DNA of 64,000 bases from Mucilaginibacter galii (GTDB lineage: Bacteria; Bacteroidota; Bacteroidia; Sphingobacteriales; Sphingobacteriaceae), in the NCBI RefSeq assembly GCF_014635825.1, contig NZ_BMDO01000014.1, forward strand, positions 1 through 64,000, in the 5' to 3' direction. A model generated the notes under the pieces. That model saw only the letters and a program-made list of their open reading frames with translations. It was not told the origin of the DNA and ran no database searches. Positions 51,097 through 59,693 of this stretch are shown here, in pieces. Every line of letters starts with the position of its first letter. Position 1 is the first letter of the stretch. A program made the position numbers and the translations under genes.

Positions 51097-52203
51097 ATGG
51101 GCAGTTGTATTAGTGCGATTGGGATAGCGAACCCCGAAAAGCGGGTTACGCAACAGCAGGCTTATGATTTTATGGTTGATGCTTTTAGCCTGAGTGCCGA
51201 CCATGCCCAGCGGTTAAAACACATATACGAAGGTTCGGGTATTGATTACCGCCACACTGTAGTAGATGATTTTGGCGCAGGCCGTGCCGATTATACCTTC
51301 TTTGAACCTACCCCGGATCTCGAGCCTTTTGTAACCACTCAAAAACGCCTGCTTTTATACCAGGAAAAAGGCATCCAAATAGCTGTTAAAGCTGCACAGC
51401 AATGTTTAGCCGGTTATGAGGAAGGCATTGTTGGTCAAATTACGCATTTGGTTACCGTAAGTTGTACCGGCATGTACGCGCCGGGCATTGATATTGATTT
51501 GGTTGAACAATTAGGCCTTGCCCGCACCACCGAGCGTATTTGCATTAATTTTATGGGTTGCTATGGTGCTATTAACGGCCTGAAAACAGCCGACTATATT
51601 TGCCGCGCTAATCCCAAAGCCAAAGTGCTGGTGGTAAGCGTGGAGCTTTGCACGCTGCACTTTCAAAAACACAACACCTTAGATAACTGGGTGGCAAACT
51701 CGCTTTTTGCCGATGGTGCCGCCGCTGCACTGGTCGAAAATTCGGCTAATAATACCGGAGATAAACCCCGCTTGGAATTAAGTAGCTTTTACTCAGAGTT
51801 TATGCCCGAAAGCCGTAACGAAATGGGCTGGTTTGTGGGCAATACAGGTTTCGAAATGAAGCTGACCTCAAAGGTATCCAAGCAAATTAAGAAACATATT
51901 AAAGGTGTAACCGAGCGTATGCTTGATAAAGTAAGTTTAACCACGCAGGATGTTGGCACTTACGCTATCCATCCCGGTGGTAAAAAAATACTGGAAGCCG
52001 TAGAAGAAGCGCTGCAACTGCCCGAGGAAACCAACGCCTATGCTTACGAAGTACTTAGGCAGTATGGTAATATGTCGTCGGCCACTATATTGTTCGTCTT
52101 GCAAAAGATCATGCATGCGGGTAAGCTGGCTAACCCCAACCTGGTGAGTTTTGCATTTGGGCCCGGACTTACGGTTGAGGGCATGGTGCTTAAAATGCAG
52201 TAA
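51097..52203 (+). CDS. type III polyketide synthase (chalcone synthase family)
   Basis: A 368-residue homodimeric ketosynthase fold with the catalytic triad C123 (TVSCTGMYAPGID), H292 (YAIHPGGKKIL) and N325 (YGNMSSATILFVL). The CTG.YAPG context and FADGAAAALVE are diagnostic. Bacterial homologues condense a fatty or aromatic starter CoA with malonyl-CoA to give resorcinols, pyrones or quinone precursors. The gene is followed by a flavoprotein (6 bases), a HAD phosphatase (25 bases) and a methyltransferase, the set needed to hydroxylate and methylate such a ring. The product is not predictable from this alone. Confidence 0.9.
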   Translation: MGSCISAIGIANPEKRVTQQQAYDFMVDAFSLSADHAQRLKHIYEGSGIDYRHTVVDDFGAGRADYTFFEPTPDLEPFVTTQKRLLLYQEKGIQIAVKAAQQCLAGYEEGIVGQITHLVTVSCTGMYAPGIDIDLVEQLGLARTTERICINFMGCYGAINGLKTADYICRANPKAKVLVVSVELCTLHFQKHNTLDNWVANSLFADGAAAALVENSANNTGDKPRLELSSFYSEFMPESRNEMGWFVGNTGFEMKLTSKVSKQIKKHIKGVTERMLDKVSLTTQDVGTYAIHPGGKKILEAVEEALQLPEETNAYAYEVLRQYGNMSSATILFVLQKIMHAGKLANPNLVSFAFGPGLTVEGMVLKMQ

Positions 52204-52209
52204 GCAGCC

Positions 52210-53337
52210 ATGAACGACGTAATTATAGTAGGCGGCGGATTGGCCGGGCTGTTCAACGCCCTGTTAATGAACCGCGCCGGCTTGCAGGTTACCGTTATCG
52301 AAAAAAAATCATATCCCTTTCATCGTGTTTGCGGCGAGTATATCTCTAACGAAGTATTGCCGTTTTTACATGAGTTGGATATTGATGTTCACCAATTGGG
52401 TGCATCGCACATTACCCGTCTCGAAATTACGGCCACTTCGGGCGCCAAGTTTGCACAGGCTTTAGATTTGGGAGGCTTCGGCATCAGCCGGTATAAGCTC
52501 GACGATTTTCTTTATCATAAATGCCGATCCGAAGGGGTGAACTTTATGCTCGATACCCGGGTAGACGATATTCAGTTTGTAAACGATGCCTTTGAAGTGG
52601 TGTTGCCCGATGATAAGCTGACCGCTCCGCTGGTTATAGGTGCCTTTGGTAAACGCTCTAACCTGGATAACCGCCTGCGCCGCGATTTTTTTTACCGCCG
52701 CAGCCCTTACGTTGGCATCAAGATTCATGCAAACATTGATTTCCCTGATGACCTCATACAGCTCAACAGCTTTAAGAACGGTTACTGCGGCGTATCAAAA
52801 ATAGAAGATAACCGCTACTGCATCTGCTCCCTCGCCCACCGCGATGATCTGCGTGAGCAAACCAGTTTAGAAGCATTACAAGAAAACATCATTAACTGCA
52901 ATCCTTATCAAAAAGAGATCTTCCGTAATGCCGAATGGCTGATGGATAAGCCCGAGGTGATCAACGAGATCTCGTTCGAGAAAAAGCAACCGGTAGAAAA
53001 TCACATTTTTATGAGCGGCGACACCGCCGGCATGATAGCCCCGCTTTGCGGCAACGGCATGACTATGGCCATCCATTCGGCTAAAATATTATCGGCTATT
53101 ATAACACAGCATTACAGGCAAGGCCAACCCTTAACTGCGCCAAAACGGGCTGCTTTAGAACAAGCTTATGTTACCGCCTGGAACAAACAGTTTGCCCGCC
53201 GGTTATGGGTAGGCCGGCAAATGCAAAATGTATTTGGCAATAATCAGCTGATGCATGCAGCTGTTAAAACTTTAAATAACTTGCCCCGGCTGGCCGGGTG
53301 GCTGGTTAAGCAAACACATGGCAAACCCTGGTCATAA
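52210..53337 (+). CDS. FAD-dependent oxidoreductase (geranylgeranyl-reductase/hydroxylase-like)
   Basis: A 375-residue flavoprotein with the dinucleotide motif VGGGLAGLFNALLMNRAG at the N-terminus, a CGEYISNEV block, and the second FAD motif GDTAGMIAPLCGNGM near residue 280, all typical of the GGR/monooxygenase superfamily. It follows the polyketide synthase by six bases, so it probably hydroxylates or oxidises the polyketide ring; reduction of an alkyl chain is the alternative. No signal or membrane segment. Confidence 0.8.
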   Translation: MNDVIIVGGGLAGLFNALLMNRAGLQVTVIEKKSYPFHRVCGEYISNEVLPFLHELDIDVHQLGASHITRLEITATSGAKFAQALDLGGFGISRYKLDDFLYHKCRSEGVNFMLDTRVDDIQFVNDAFEVVLPDDKLTAPLVIGAFGKRSNLDNRLRRDFFYRRSPYVGIKIHANIDFPDDLIQLNSFKNGYCGVSKIEDNRYCICSLAHRDDLREQTSLEALQENIINCNPYQKEIFRNAEWLMDKPEVINEISFEKKQPVENHIFMSGDTAGMIAPLCGNGMTMAIHSAKILSAIITQHYRQGQPLTAPKRAALEQAYVTAWNKQFARRLWVGRQMQNVFGNNQLMHAAVKTLNNLPRLAGWLVKQTHGKPWS

Positions 53338-53362
53338 TTTGCCTTTTGAAACCCTTGATTAC

Positions 53363-53893
53363 ATGAAAAAAACGATAGCGATAGATATGGACGGCGTTAT
53401 TGCCGATATTGAAGCCCAGGTACTGGCTTGGTACGAGCGCGATTACGGCATAAAATACACCCGAGATTACCTTGCCGGCCGCCCTTCAGATGATCTGTTC
53501 CCTGAAAAAGGCTTAGTGGGCAACTACGTGCGCACGGCGGGCTTTTTCAGAACCTTGCCCGTAATGGAAGGCGCCGTAGAAGCGGTAAAAACCTTAATGG
53601 AAGACTTTGAGGTATACATCGTATCGGCCGCTATGGAGTTTCCGTTGAGTTTAAATGAGAAATTGGAATGGCTGGGCGAGCATTTTCCCTTCATTACATG
53701 GCATAACATCATTTTTTGCGGCGATAAGAGCATTATCAATACCGATTACATGATCGACGATCACATCAAGAACCTTGATCATTTTAAGGGCAAAACCTAC
53801 ATGTTTCATGCCTACCACAACACGCTGGTTACCCACCACACCCGCATTAATAACTGGCCGCAAGTAGTGGAATTATTGAAAGCCGAATTATGA
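53363..53893 (+). CDS. HAD-superfamily 5'-nucleotidase/phosphatase (NT5C-like)
   Basis: A 176-residue HAD protein with the nucleophile motif IDMDGVIAD (first DxDG block), second motif VSAAMEFPLS, and IDDHIKNLDHF for the metal acid, the pattern of deoxyribonucleotidase-type (NT5C) proteins. The start is the ATG at 53363; an ATG at 53318 would overlap the flavoprotein gene by 20 bases. It is out of place in a polyketide operon; it could act on a phosphorylated intermediate or be a passenger. Confidence 0.75.
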   Translation: MKKTIAIDMDGVIADIEAQVLAWYERDYGIKYTRDYLAGRPSDDLFPEKGLVGNYVRTAGFFRTLPVMEGAVEAVKTLMEDFEVYIVSAAMEFPLSLNEKLEWLGEHFPFITWHNIIFCGDKSIINTDYMIDDHIKNLDHFKGKTYMFHAYHNTLVTHHTRINNWPQVVELLKAEL

Positions 53894-53928
53894 ATGAATT
53901 GAGCATAATTGGTTTTTACAGAAAAAAA

Positions 53929-53962
53929 AGCCCTCCCTCCCGGGGAGGGTTGGGAGGGGCTT
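53929..53962. repeat. CCCTCC/GGGAGGGG repeat abutting the methyltransferase start
   Basis: A 34-nt element identical in sequence (inverse orientation) to 62602-62635. It ends directly before the ATG at 53963. Purine-rich GGGAGGGG sits four to eleven bases from the ATG and might substitute for a Shine-Dalgarno site; the family is otherwise intergenic. Confidence 0.8.
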
Positions 53963-54664
53963 ATGATTAACCTGCGCAAACGTATTACGGGTGTAGACGA
54001 GATCATGGACGATTTTGCGCTGCCCGAAAGCGAACTCGACCCGGTACTCAAAGGCCTGGGCGATTTAAACAGTTGGTTTGGCGGTCATAAAACCCTGATC
54101 AAAGCATTACAGCAATTCCCTGTACAGCCCAATAACCACATCAGTGATTGGGGCTGCGGCGGTGGTGATGCCCTGAAAGCCATTGCTCAGTGGGCTGCTG
54201 CAAAAAAACTGCCTTTGCAACTTACCGGTGTTGATGCCGCGCCTGCCGCCATAACCTTTGCACAAAAAGAAACTGTAGCCTACGCCAATATTAATTACCT
54301 GCAAACGGAGGTAATGAGCCCCCAGCTACAAGATAATCAGTTCGATATTGTGGTATCGAGCCTGTTCACTCACCATTTTGAAGATGATGCCTGGGTGGCG
54401 CTCATCCAAAAAATGCTCAGTTGCTCGCGCAGGGGAATTATCATTACCGATCTGCACCGACACTGGTTATTGTACTACTCGCTCATTGCCATATTTACCG
54501 TAGTTATTCCCAATAAAATGATGCGGCATGACGGGCCTTTGTCTGTTCAGCGCAGCTTTACCAAAGCCGAACTCATATCGCTTTTAGCCAAAGCAGGCGT
54601 TACCCGCTATAAAATTGAATGGAAGTGGGCTTTCAGATGGCAGGTTATTATTTATAAAAATTAA
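53963..54664 (+). CDS. class I SAM-dependent methyltransferase
   Basis: A 233-residue methyltransferase with SAM motif I SDWGCGGGDALK near residue 60, motif post-I TGVDAAPAAI, and motif IV-like FDIVVSSLFTHHFED. The start is the ATG at 53963, immediately after the repeat; an in-frame start at 53909 would translate the repeat and is rejected. A C-terminal hydrophobic stretch (LLYYSLIAIFTVVIP) may touch the membrane. As last gene of the T3PKS operon it probably methylates the polyketide ring or a hydroxyl. Confidence 0.82.
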   Translation: MINLRKRITGVDEIMDDFALPESELDPVLKGLGDLNSWFGGHKTLIKALQQFPVQPNNHISDWGCGGGDALKAIAQWAAAKKLPLQLTGVDAAPAAITFAQKETVAYANINYLQTEVMSPQLQDNQFDIVVSSLFTHHFEDDAWVALIQKMLSCSRRGIIITDLHRHWLLYYSLIAIFTVVIPNKMMRHDGPLSVQRSFTKAELISLLAKAGVTRYKIEWKWAFRWQVIIYKN

Positions 54665-54802
54665 GGTTTACGTTTTGATAGTAAGGAAAGGCTAAAGGCA
54701 TCAACTTATATAAACGTGATAACTATTAGTAGTGCATTACGAGATGTTATAAACTGCTATCAAAATTAAACTACTAAACACTATTCCTTATCTTAGCCGG
54801 GT

Positions 54803-56551
54803 ATGAAAAAAATGCTGTTGCTCTTTGGGTTGGGCATAACCATCATGAGCGCTAAAGCCCAGTTAACACCTTTTGAATTAAGTAAGGATAAAAACTATAC
54901 GGCTACCTACGCCGAGGTAATGGCTTACTACCCCAAGCTGGCTAAACAATATCCACAGCAATTGAAGCTGTTTAATTATGGCATTACCGATGCCGGCAAG
55001 CCCTTAACGCTGGCCGTGATATCTAAAGACGGCGTTTTCGATCCGGCTAAAATAAAGCAGCAAAATAAGCGGGTTATCCTCATCAACAACGGCATTCACC
55101 CCGGCGAGCCCGAGGGTATTGATGCCAGTATGATGCTGGTGCGCGACCTGCTGAAGAAGAACCAATTGCCCAAAGATGTAGTGGTCTGCTTTATTGTGTT
55201 GTACAACATTGATGGCAGCCTAAACCGGGGACTATCGCGCGTGAGCCAGAACGGTCCGCGGGCTTATGGTTTCCGTGGCAATTACCGCAACCTCGATTTG
55301 AACCGCGATTTCATCAAGGCCGATAGCCGCAATGCGCTGGCCTTTATGCAGATCTTAAATACCTGGCAGCCCGAGGTATTTTTGGATAACCATGCCAGTA
55401 ACGGGTCAGACTATCAATACGTGATGACACTTATAGAAACGCAAAAAGACAAGCAGCACCCGGTACTGGCCCAATATACCAGCAAAACACTATCGCCCGA
55501 ATTGTATAAACGCATGGCCAAAAGCGGTTTTGAAATGACGCCTTACGTGGAAAGTTTGAAAACTACGCCCGACTCGGGTATTGTGGCTTTTATTGAAACG
55601 CCGCGCTTTTCTACCGGGTATACGGTACAGCACAACATTATTAGCTATGTGACCGAAACCCACATGCTGAAATCGTACGAGAAAAAGGTGTATGCCACTT
55701 ACGATTTCATGCAGCACCTTATTGATATTTGCCAGCGTGATGCCAAACAGATAGGCGAACTGAAATACCAGGCCGACGAGCAGGTAAAACAGCAGCAGAC
55801 CTTTGCCTTGAACTGGTCTTTAGATGAGCAAAAGTACGACATGATCAGCTTTAAAGGTTACCAGGCCGGTTACAAACCAAGCGACATAAGTGGCCTGCCC
55901 CGCTTGTATTATGACCGCAGCAAGCCCTTTACCAAGTCCATTAAATACTATAACACCTACAAAGCCAGCGTAACGGCCGATAAGCCCGTGGCCTATGTTA
56001 TACCCCAGGCCTGGGGCAAGATCATTGATCTGTTTAAGTTGAACAAGGTAGCTATGCGCCGTTTAAAGCACGACACCACCCTCGCGGTGCAAACCTATTA
56101 TATTGCCGATTATAAAACCGGCCAGCGCCCCTATGAAGGCCATTACCTGCACAACGGCGTAAAGCTTACTACACTAGATAACAATAAAGTTAAATTTTAT
56201 GAGGGCGATTACGTAGTATATACCAACCAGGCCATTAACCGTTATATTGTAGAAACACTGGAGCCGCAGGGTGTGGATTCGTTTTTTGCCTGGAACTTTT
56301 TTGATTCGATGCTGAGCCAGAAAGAGCATTATTCTGATTACGTATTTGAAGACATTGCCTTTGAGTACTTGAAGAAGCACCCCGAACTGCAAAAGCTTTT
56401 AGACGACGAAAAAGCGAAGAACCCGCAACTGGCCAAAAGTGCTGGTGCACAACTGGAATTTGTGTATCGCAATTCGCCTTTTTACGAGCAAACATACATG
56501 CGTTACCCCGTAGGGCGTTTACTAAACAATACCCAACTCGACCTTCAATAA
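54803..56551 (+). CDS. exported M14 zinc carboxypeptidase
   Basis: A 582-residue protein with a signal peptide (to about residue 20, MSAKAQ) and an M14 domain: zinc HxxE in NNGIHPGEPEG (H99, E102), FRGNYRNLDLNRDFIK substrate-binding region, and the third-ligand block FLDNHASNGSDYQY. A long C-terminal region (about 330-582) with no motif I recognise follows. It is a single gene; it probably removes C-terminal residues from peptides in the periplasm or outside. Confidence 0.85.
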   Translation: MKKMLLLFGLGITIMSAKAQLTPFELSKDKNYTATYAEVMAYYPKLAKQYPQQLKLFNYGITDAGKPLTLAVISKDGVFDPAKIKQQNKRVILINNGIHPGEPEGIDASMMLVRDLLKKNQLPKDVVVCFIVLYNIDGSLNRGLSRVSQNGPRAYGFRGNYRNLDLNRDFIKADSRNALAFMQILNTWQPEVFLDNHASNGSDYQYVMTLIETQKDKQHPVLAQYTSKTLSPELYKRMAKSGFEMTPYVESLKTTPDSGIVAFIETPRFSTGYTVQHNIISYVTETHMLKSYEKKVYATYDFMQHLIDICQRDAKQIGELKYQADEQVKQQQTFALNWSLDEQKYDMISFKGYQAGYKPSDISGLPRLYYDRSKPFTKSIKYYNTYKASVTADKPVAYVIPQAWGKIIDLFKLNKVAMRRLKHDTTLAVQTYYIADYKTGQRPYEGHYLHNGVKLTTLDNNKVKFYEGDYVVYTNQAINRYIVETLEPQGVDSFFAWNFFDSMLSQKEHYSDYVFEDIAFEYLKKHPELQKLLDDEKAKNPQLAKSAGAQLEFVYRNSPFYEQTYMRYPVGRLLNNTQLDLQ

Positions 56552-56552
56552 T

Positions 56553-57164
56553 ATGGAACAATACTTATTAGTAGCGCCGGTAGCCTCAATACTGTTTGTG
56601 GTAACTATCGTGCTATCGCTTATTGCATTTTATAACGAAAGGATATACGGCGCCTTCATGCTGCACCCTTACAGTATAGCCCGCGGCGAAAGGGTGTATA
56701 CCATCATCACCAGTGGCTTTATTCACCGCGACTGGATGCACCTGTTCTTTAACATGTTCTCGTTTTTTGCCTTTGCTTTTCAGTTAGAGTATACGCTGGG
56801 GCACTGGCAGTTTGCCTTACTGTATATGGCCAGCCTTATACTGAGCGACCTGCCTACCATTAGCAAGCATAAAGATGATTACGGGTATCATAGCCTGGGC
56901 GCCTCAGGAGCCATCAGCGCGGTGGTGTTTAGCTTTATTATGTTTAACCCCATGGCCGAGCTGCAGATATTTCCAATTCCTATCCCTATCAAAGCCATAA
57001 TTTTCGGGGTACTGTACCTCGTGTACTGCGTATATGCATCCAAGCAATCGCGCGATACCATTAACCACGATGCCCACTTTTTTGGGGCATTAAGCGGAGT
57101 AATGATTACGATATTGTTGTACCATGAGGTAGTGCAGATATTTATACAGCAGTTGGGGTTTTAG
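56553..57164 (+). CDS. rhomboid-family intramembrane serine protease
   Basis: A 203-residue six-helix protein with catalytic Ser118 in LGASGAISA and catalytic His175 in NHDAHFFGALSG. The conserved WMHLFFNM block (loop 1 and helix 2) is also present. Rhomboids cut transmembrane helices. The gene starts one base after the M14 stop, so the two are probably co-transcribed. Confidence 0.9.
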   Translation: MEQYLLVAPVASILFVVTIVLSLIAFYNERIYGAFMLHPYSIARGERVYTIITSGFIHRDWMHLFFNMFSFFAFAFQLEYTLGHWQFALLYMASLILSDLPTISKHKDDYGYHSLGASGAISAVVFSFIMFNPMAELQIFPIPIPIKAIIFGVLYLVYCVYASKQSRDTINHDAHFFGALSGVMITILLYHEVVQIFIQQLGF

Positions 57165-57179
57165 GAAACCATAAAAACA

Positions 57180-57304
57180 TGTCATTGCGAGCGATTGGGT
57201 GGCAATCTCACGCATTCAATAACCATCCTATATTTTTTATTGTCAGTCTGAGCTTGTCGAAGACTTAGGCAGATGTACACGTCTTCGACAAGCTCAGACT
57301 GACA
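57180..57304. repeat. two palindromic elements between rhomboid and pdxJ
   Basis: At 57180-57212 stands half of the TGTCATTGCGAGCGA...GTGGCAATC family. At 57241-57264 and 57281-57304 are perfect 24-base arms beginning TGTCAGTCTGAGC, 16-base loop. The second element would form a very stable hairpin and could act as a terminator for both convergent genes. Confidence 0.8.
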
Positions 57305-57337
57305 GATCGGAGACCTTTAACTATTGCAGAAAATCAT

Positions 57338-58057
57338 TTACAGTGCTAACCGCTGCAAATACATTTGTATCGTGTTCTCTAACCCGTAATACAGCGCATC
57401 GCTTATAAGCGCGTGGCCTATGCTTACTTCTTGCAGGCCGGGTACGTTTTGAGCAAAGTATTTAAGGTTGTGCAGGTCCAGATCGTGACCGGCGTTTAAG
57501 CCTAAGCCTACTTTTTGCGCCATTTCGGCAGCTTGAATGTAGGGCGCACAGGCCAGTTCAATACCCTGATGGTAGTGACTGGCGTAAGCCTCGGTGTATA
57601 GTTCCACGCGGTCGGTGCCGGTTTCGGCGGCGGCTTCTACCATGTCTACCAGCGGATCAACAAATAATGAAACCCGGATGCCTTCATCATGAAAGCACTT
57701 TACCATATCCTGCAGGTAACGTTTGTGGGTAATGGTATCCCAGCCGTGGTTAGAGGTAAGCTGGTTTAAGCCATCGGGCACCAGGGTTACCTGTTCGGGC
57801 TTTACCTCAAGCACCATATTTACAAACTTCTTCTCTTCGCAGTTACCTTCAATATTAAACTCGGTGGTCACAGTTTCTTTCAACGCGTAAACATCGGCGT
57901 ACCTGATGTGTCGCTCATCGGGCCGCGGGTGCACAGTTATGCCCTGCGCGCCGAAGCGTTCGCAATCTTTAGAAACTTGTATCAGATCGGGGTTGTTACC
58001 ACCGCGTGAGTTACGCAAAGTGGCTATTTTATTAACGTTGACAGAAAGGCGGATCAT
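57338..58057 (-). CDS. pdxJ: pyridoxine 5'-phosphate synthase
   Basis: PdxJ condenses 1-deoxyxylulose 5-phosphate and aminoacetone phosphate to pyridoxine phosphate (vitamin B6). The 239-residue TIM barrel shows SVNVNKIATLRNSRGGNNPD, TVHPRPDERHI, LVPDGLNQLTSNHGWD and LNAGHDLDLHNL, all diagnostic. It stands alone between two repeat clusters. Other pdx genes are not in the window. Confidence 0.95.
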   Translation of the reverse strand: MIRLSVNVNKIATLRNSRGGNNPDLIQVSKDCERFGAQGITVHPRPDERHIRYADVYALKETVTTEFNIEGNCEEKKFVNMVLEVKPEQVTLVPDGLNQLTSNHGWDTITHKRYLQDMVKCFHDEGIRVSLFVDPLVDMVEAAAETGTDRVELYTEAYASHYHQGIELACAPYIQAAEMAQKVGLGLNAGHDLDLHNLKYFAQNVPGLQEVSIGHALISDALYYGLENTIQMYLQRLAL

Positions 58058-58107
58058 GGGCTATGATTTAGTAGTTTGTTTTATGCAGGGTTTAAAGAAT
58101 TAAATAA

Positions 58108-58191
58108 TGTCATTGCGAGCGATAGCGTGGCAATCCCATCCGAACTGGCCGCTTTGAGATTGCCACGTCGCTATCGCTCCTCGCAATGACA
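58108..58191. repeat. TGTCATTGCGAG...GTGGCAATC inverted repeat
   Basis: Left arm 58108-58135, right arm 58158-58191 with a six-base insertion relative to the left arm. It matches the half element at 57180-57212 and a family seen in many bacterial genomes with the core TGTCATTGCGAGGAGCGA. No coding capacity. It lies between the divergent pdxJ and deacetylase genes. Confidence 0.7.
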
Positions 58192-58257
58192 TAAATATAT
58201 TAAAACCTGACATGCGTATACTGCAAACATATTTATAATTGATTTGATTTGTACAAC

Positions 58258-59253
58258 ATGATAAAACCTATTTGCCGATACCTTTTTACTGCCATGTTAC
58301 TACTGCTTTACCACCGCACTATGGCGCAAACCACTTATGCCGATATAAAAAATTACAAAGTATTTTATGGCTGGGCTAAACATGCTCCGCAAGACTGGAT
58401 CATACTACGGCAGTTTGAAAATACAGGTAAAACCTATTTGCTGCTGGTAAACCCTCAAACGCTCGAAACAAAAGTGAACGAGGCGGCTTTTTACCAGATC
58501 AAACCCATGACCTGGGTGCAGGTGCGTGATTTTTTCAAAAGCACACCCTATCAAAAAGCATTGAACAAGGCCGAAAACCAGTCTGTAATGGTGCAGGATG
58601 CCGGGATAGAACGTGGGTTGCCCAAAGAAACAGGGATAAGTTTGACAGCCGATCTTTGCCCCTCGCATCGCCCGCTGGACAGGGGCATTATTACCGATAT
58701 GTTTACCGCCTTTCAGCAAGTGGAGCGACCGGTACCCATTGCGCTGTCGGTTACGGGCATTTGGATGAACAAGCATCAAGCCGATCTGGCATGGCTCAAG
58801 CAAATGCAGCAAAAGGGCGAGATCTACATTACCTGGATCAATCACTCTTATAACCACCGCGTAAGCAGAACGTTACCCCTCACGCAAAACTTTTTGCTGG
58901 AGAATGGTACAGACATTAACTACGAAGTGCTGGAAACTGAAAAAGACATGCTGAAGAATAGCCTGCTTCCCTCGGTTTTTTTCCGCTTTCCGGGACTAGT
59001 GTCTGACCAAACCTTGGTTAAGCAAATAACCGGTTATGGCTTAATACCTATTGGTACCGATGCCTGGCTGGCCAAGGGGCAGCAACCGCAGGCGGGCAGT
59101 ATTGTTCTTATTCACGGCAACGGTAACGAACCTGTAGGCGTGCAGGATTTTATTAAGCTCCTCAAAAGCAAAGCGCCCAGCATTGCCAAAAAGCAGTGGC
59201 TACTATACGATTTGCATGAAACCGTAGATGAAGAATTTGATGGAAATAACTAA
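58258..59253 (+). CDS. polysaccharide deacetylase-like exported protein
   Basis: A 331-residue protein from the ATG at 58258 with a signal peptide (to about residue 23, HRTMAQ). The NodB-type catalytic layout is visible in the second half: TADLCPSHR (acid), HSYNHRV (metal HxxxH), and RFPG. An unusual N-terminal region of about 110 residues (YADIKNYKVFYGWAKHAP) precedes it. Substrate unknown; likely a periplasmic or surface glycan. It converges on the DoxX gene. Confidence 0.75.
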   Translation: MIKPICRYLFTAMLLLLYHRTMAQTTYADIKNYKVFYGWAKHAPQDWIILRQFENTGKTYLLLVNPQTLETKVNEAAFYQIKPMTWVQVRDFFKSTPYQKALNKAENQSVMVQDAGIERGLPKETGISLTADLCPSHRPLDRGIITDMFTAFQQVERPVPIALSVTGIWMNKHQADLAWLKQMQQKGEIYITWINHSYNHRVSRTLPLTQNFLLENGTDINYEVLETEKDMLKNSLLPSVFFRFPGLVSDQTLVKQITGYGLIPIGTDAWLAKGQQPQAGSIVLIHGNGNEPVGVQDFIKLLKSKAPSIAKKQWLLYDLHETVDEEFDGNN

Positions 59254-59257
59254 TGGC

Positions 59258-59644
59258 TTACTTACCGGTGCTTTTCAACGCCCAATAAACTAAAACCGGC
59301 TGAAACAGTAACCGGGTAAATCTCTTTTCATTGGTATCTAAACCAAAGGCCGACCTTTTATTTGCATACTGCGATATATTGCCCGGAAATACTGCGGTGA
59401 AAAAAGCGGCAGCTAACTGTCCAACTTTAGCTTCATGTTTTTTGGGGGTAAGCACCAAAGCGCTGCCTAAAGCAATTTCGGCAATACCCGAGTAAACCAC
59501 CGTATCATCAATAGGCAACGGAACCCAATCAGGCACCTGCGCCCTAAAATCTTTGCGGGCAAAGGTGAGGTGGCTTATGCCTGCAAATATGAGGTTAGCA
59601 CCTAATAAAATGCGGGCGGCGTTCTTGATGGTTTCTTCTTTCAT
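59258..59644 (-). CDS. DoxX family membrane protein
   Basis: A 128-residue four-helix protein of the DoxX/DoxD group (ARILLGANLIFAGISHLTF, PLPIDDTVVYSGIAEIALG). Family members are associated with redox or respiratory complexes, but many have no known role. It follows the VOC gene by 49 bases on the same strand, probably in one transcript with the GH3 and VOC genes. Confidence 0.85.
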   Translation of the reverse strand: MKEETIKNAARILLGANLIFAGISHLTFARKDFRAQVPDWVPLPIDDTVVYSGIAEIALGSALVLTPKKHEAKVGQLAAAFFTAVFPGNISQYANKRSAFGLDTNEKRFTRLLFQPVLVYWALKSTGK

Positions 59645-59693
59645 GGTAATTTAAGTTTACAATAACTGTTCCATGAATTACCCAAATAGGCAT

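Noticed and set aside
58405..58857. 150-codon minus-strand frame inside the deacetylase gene
   Set aside because: The NodB motifs are on the plus strand; the antisense frame shows no family pattern.
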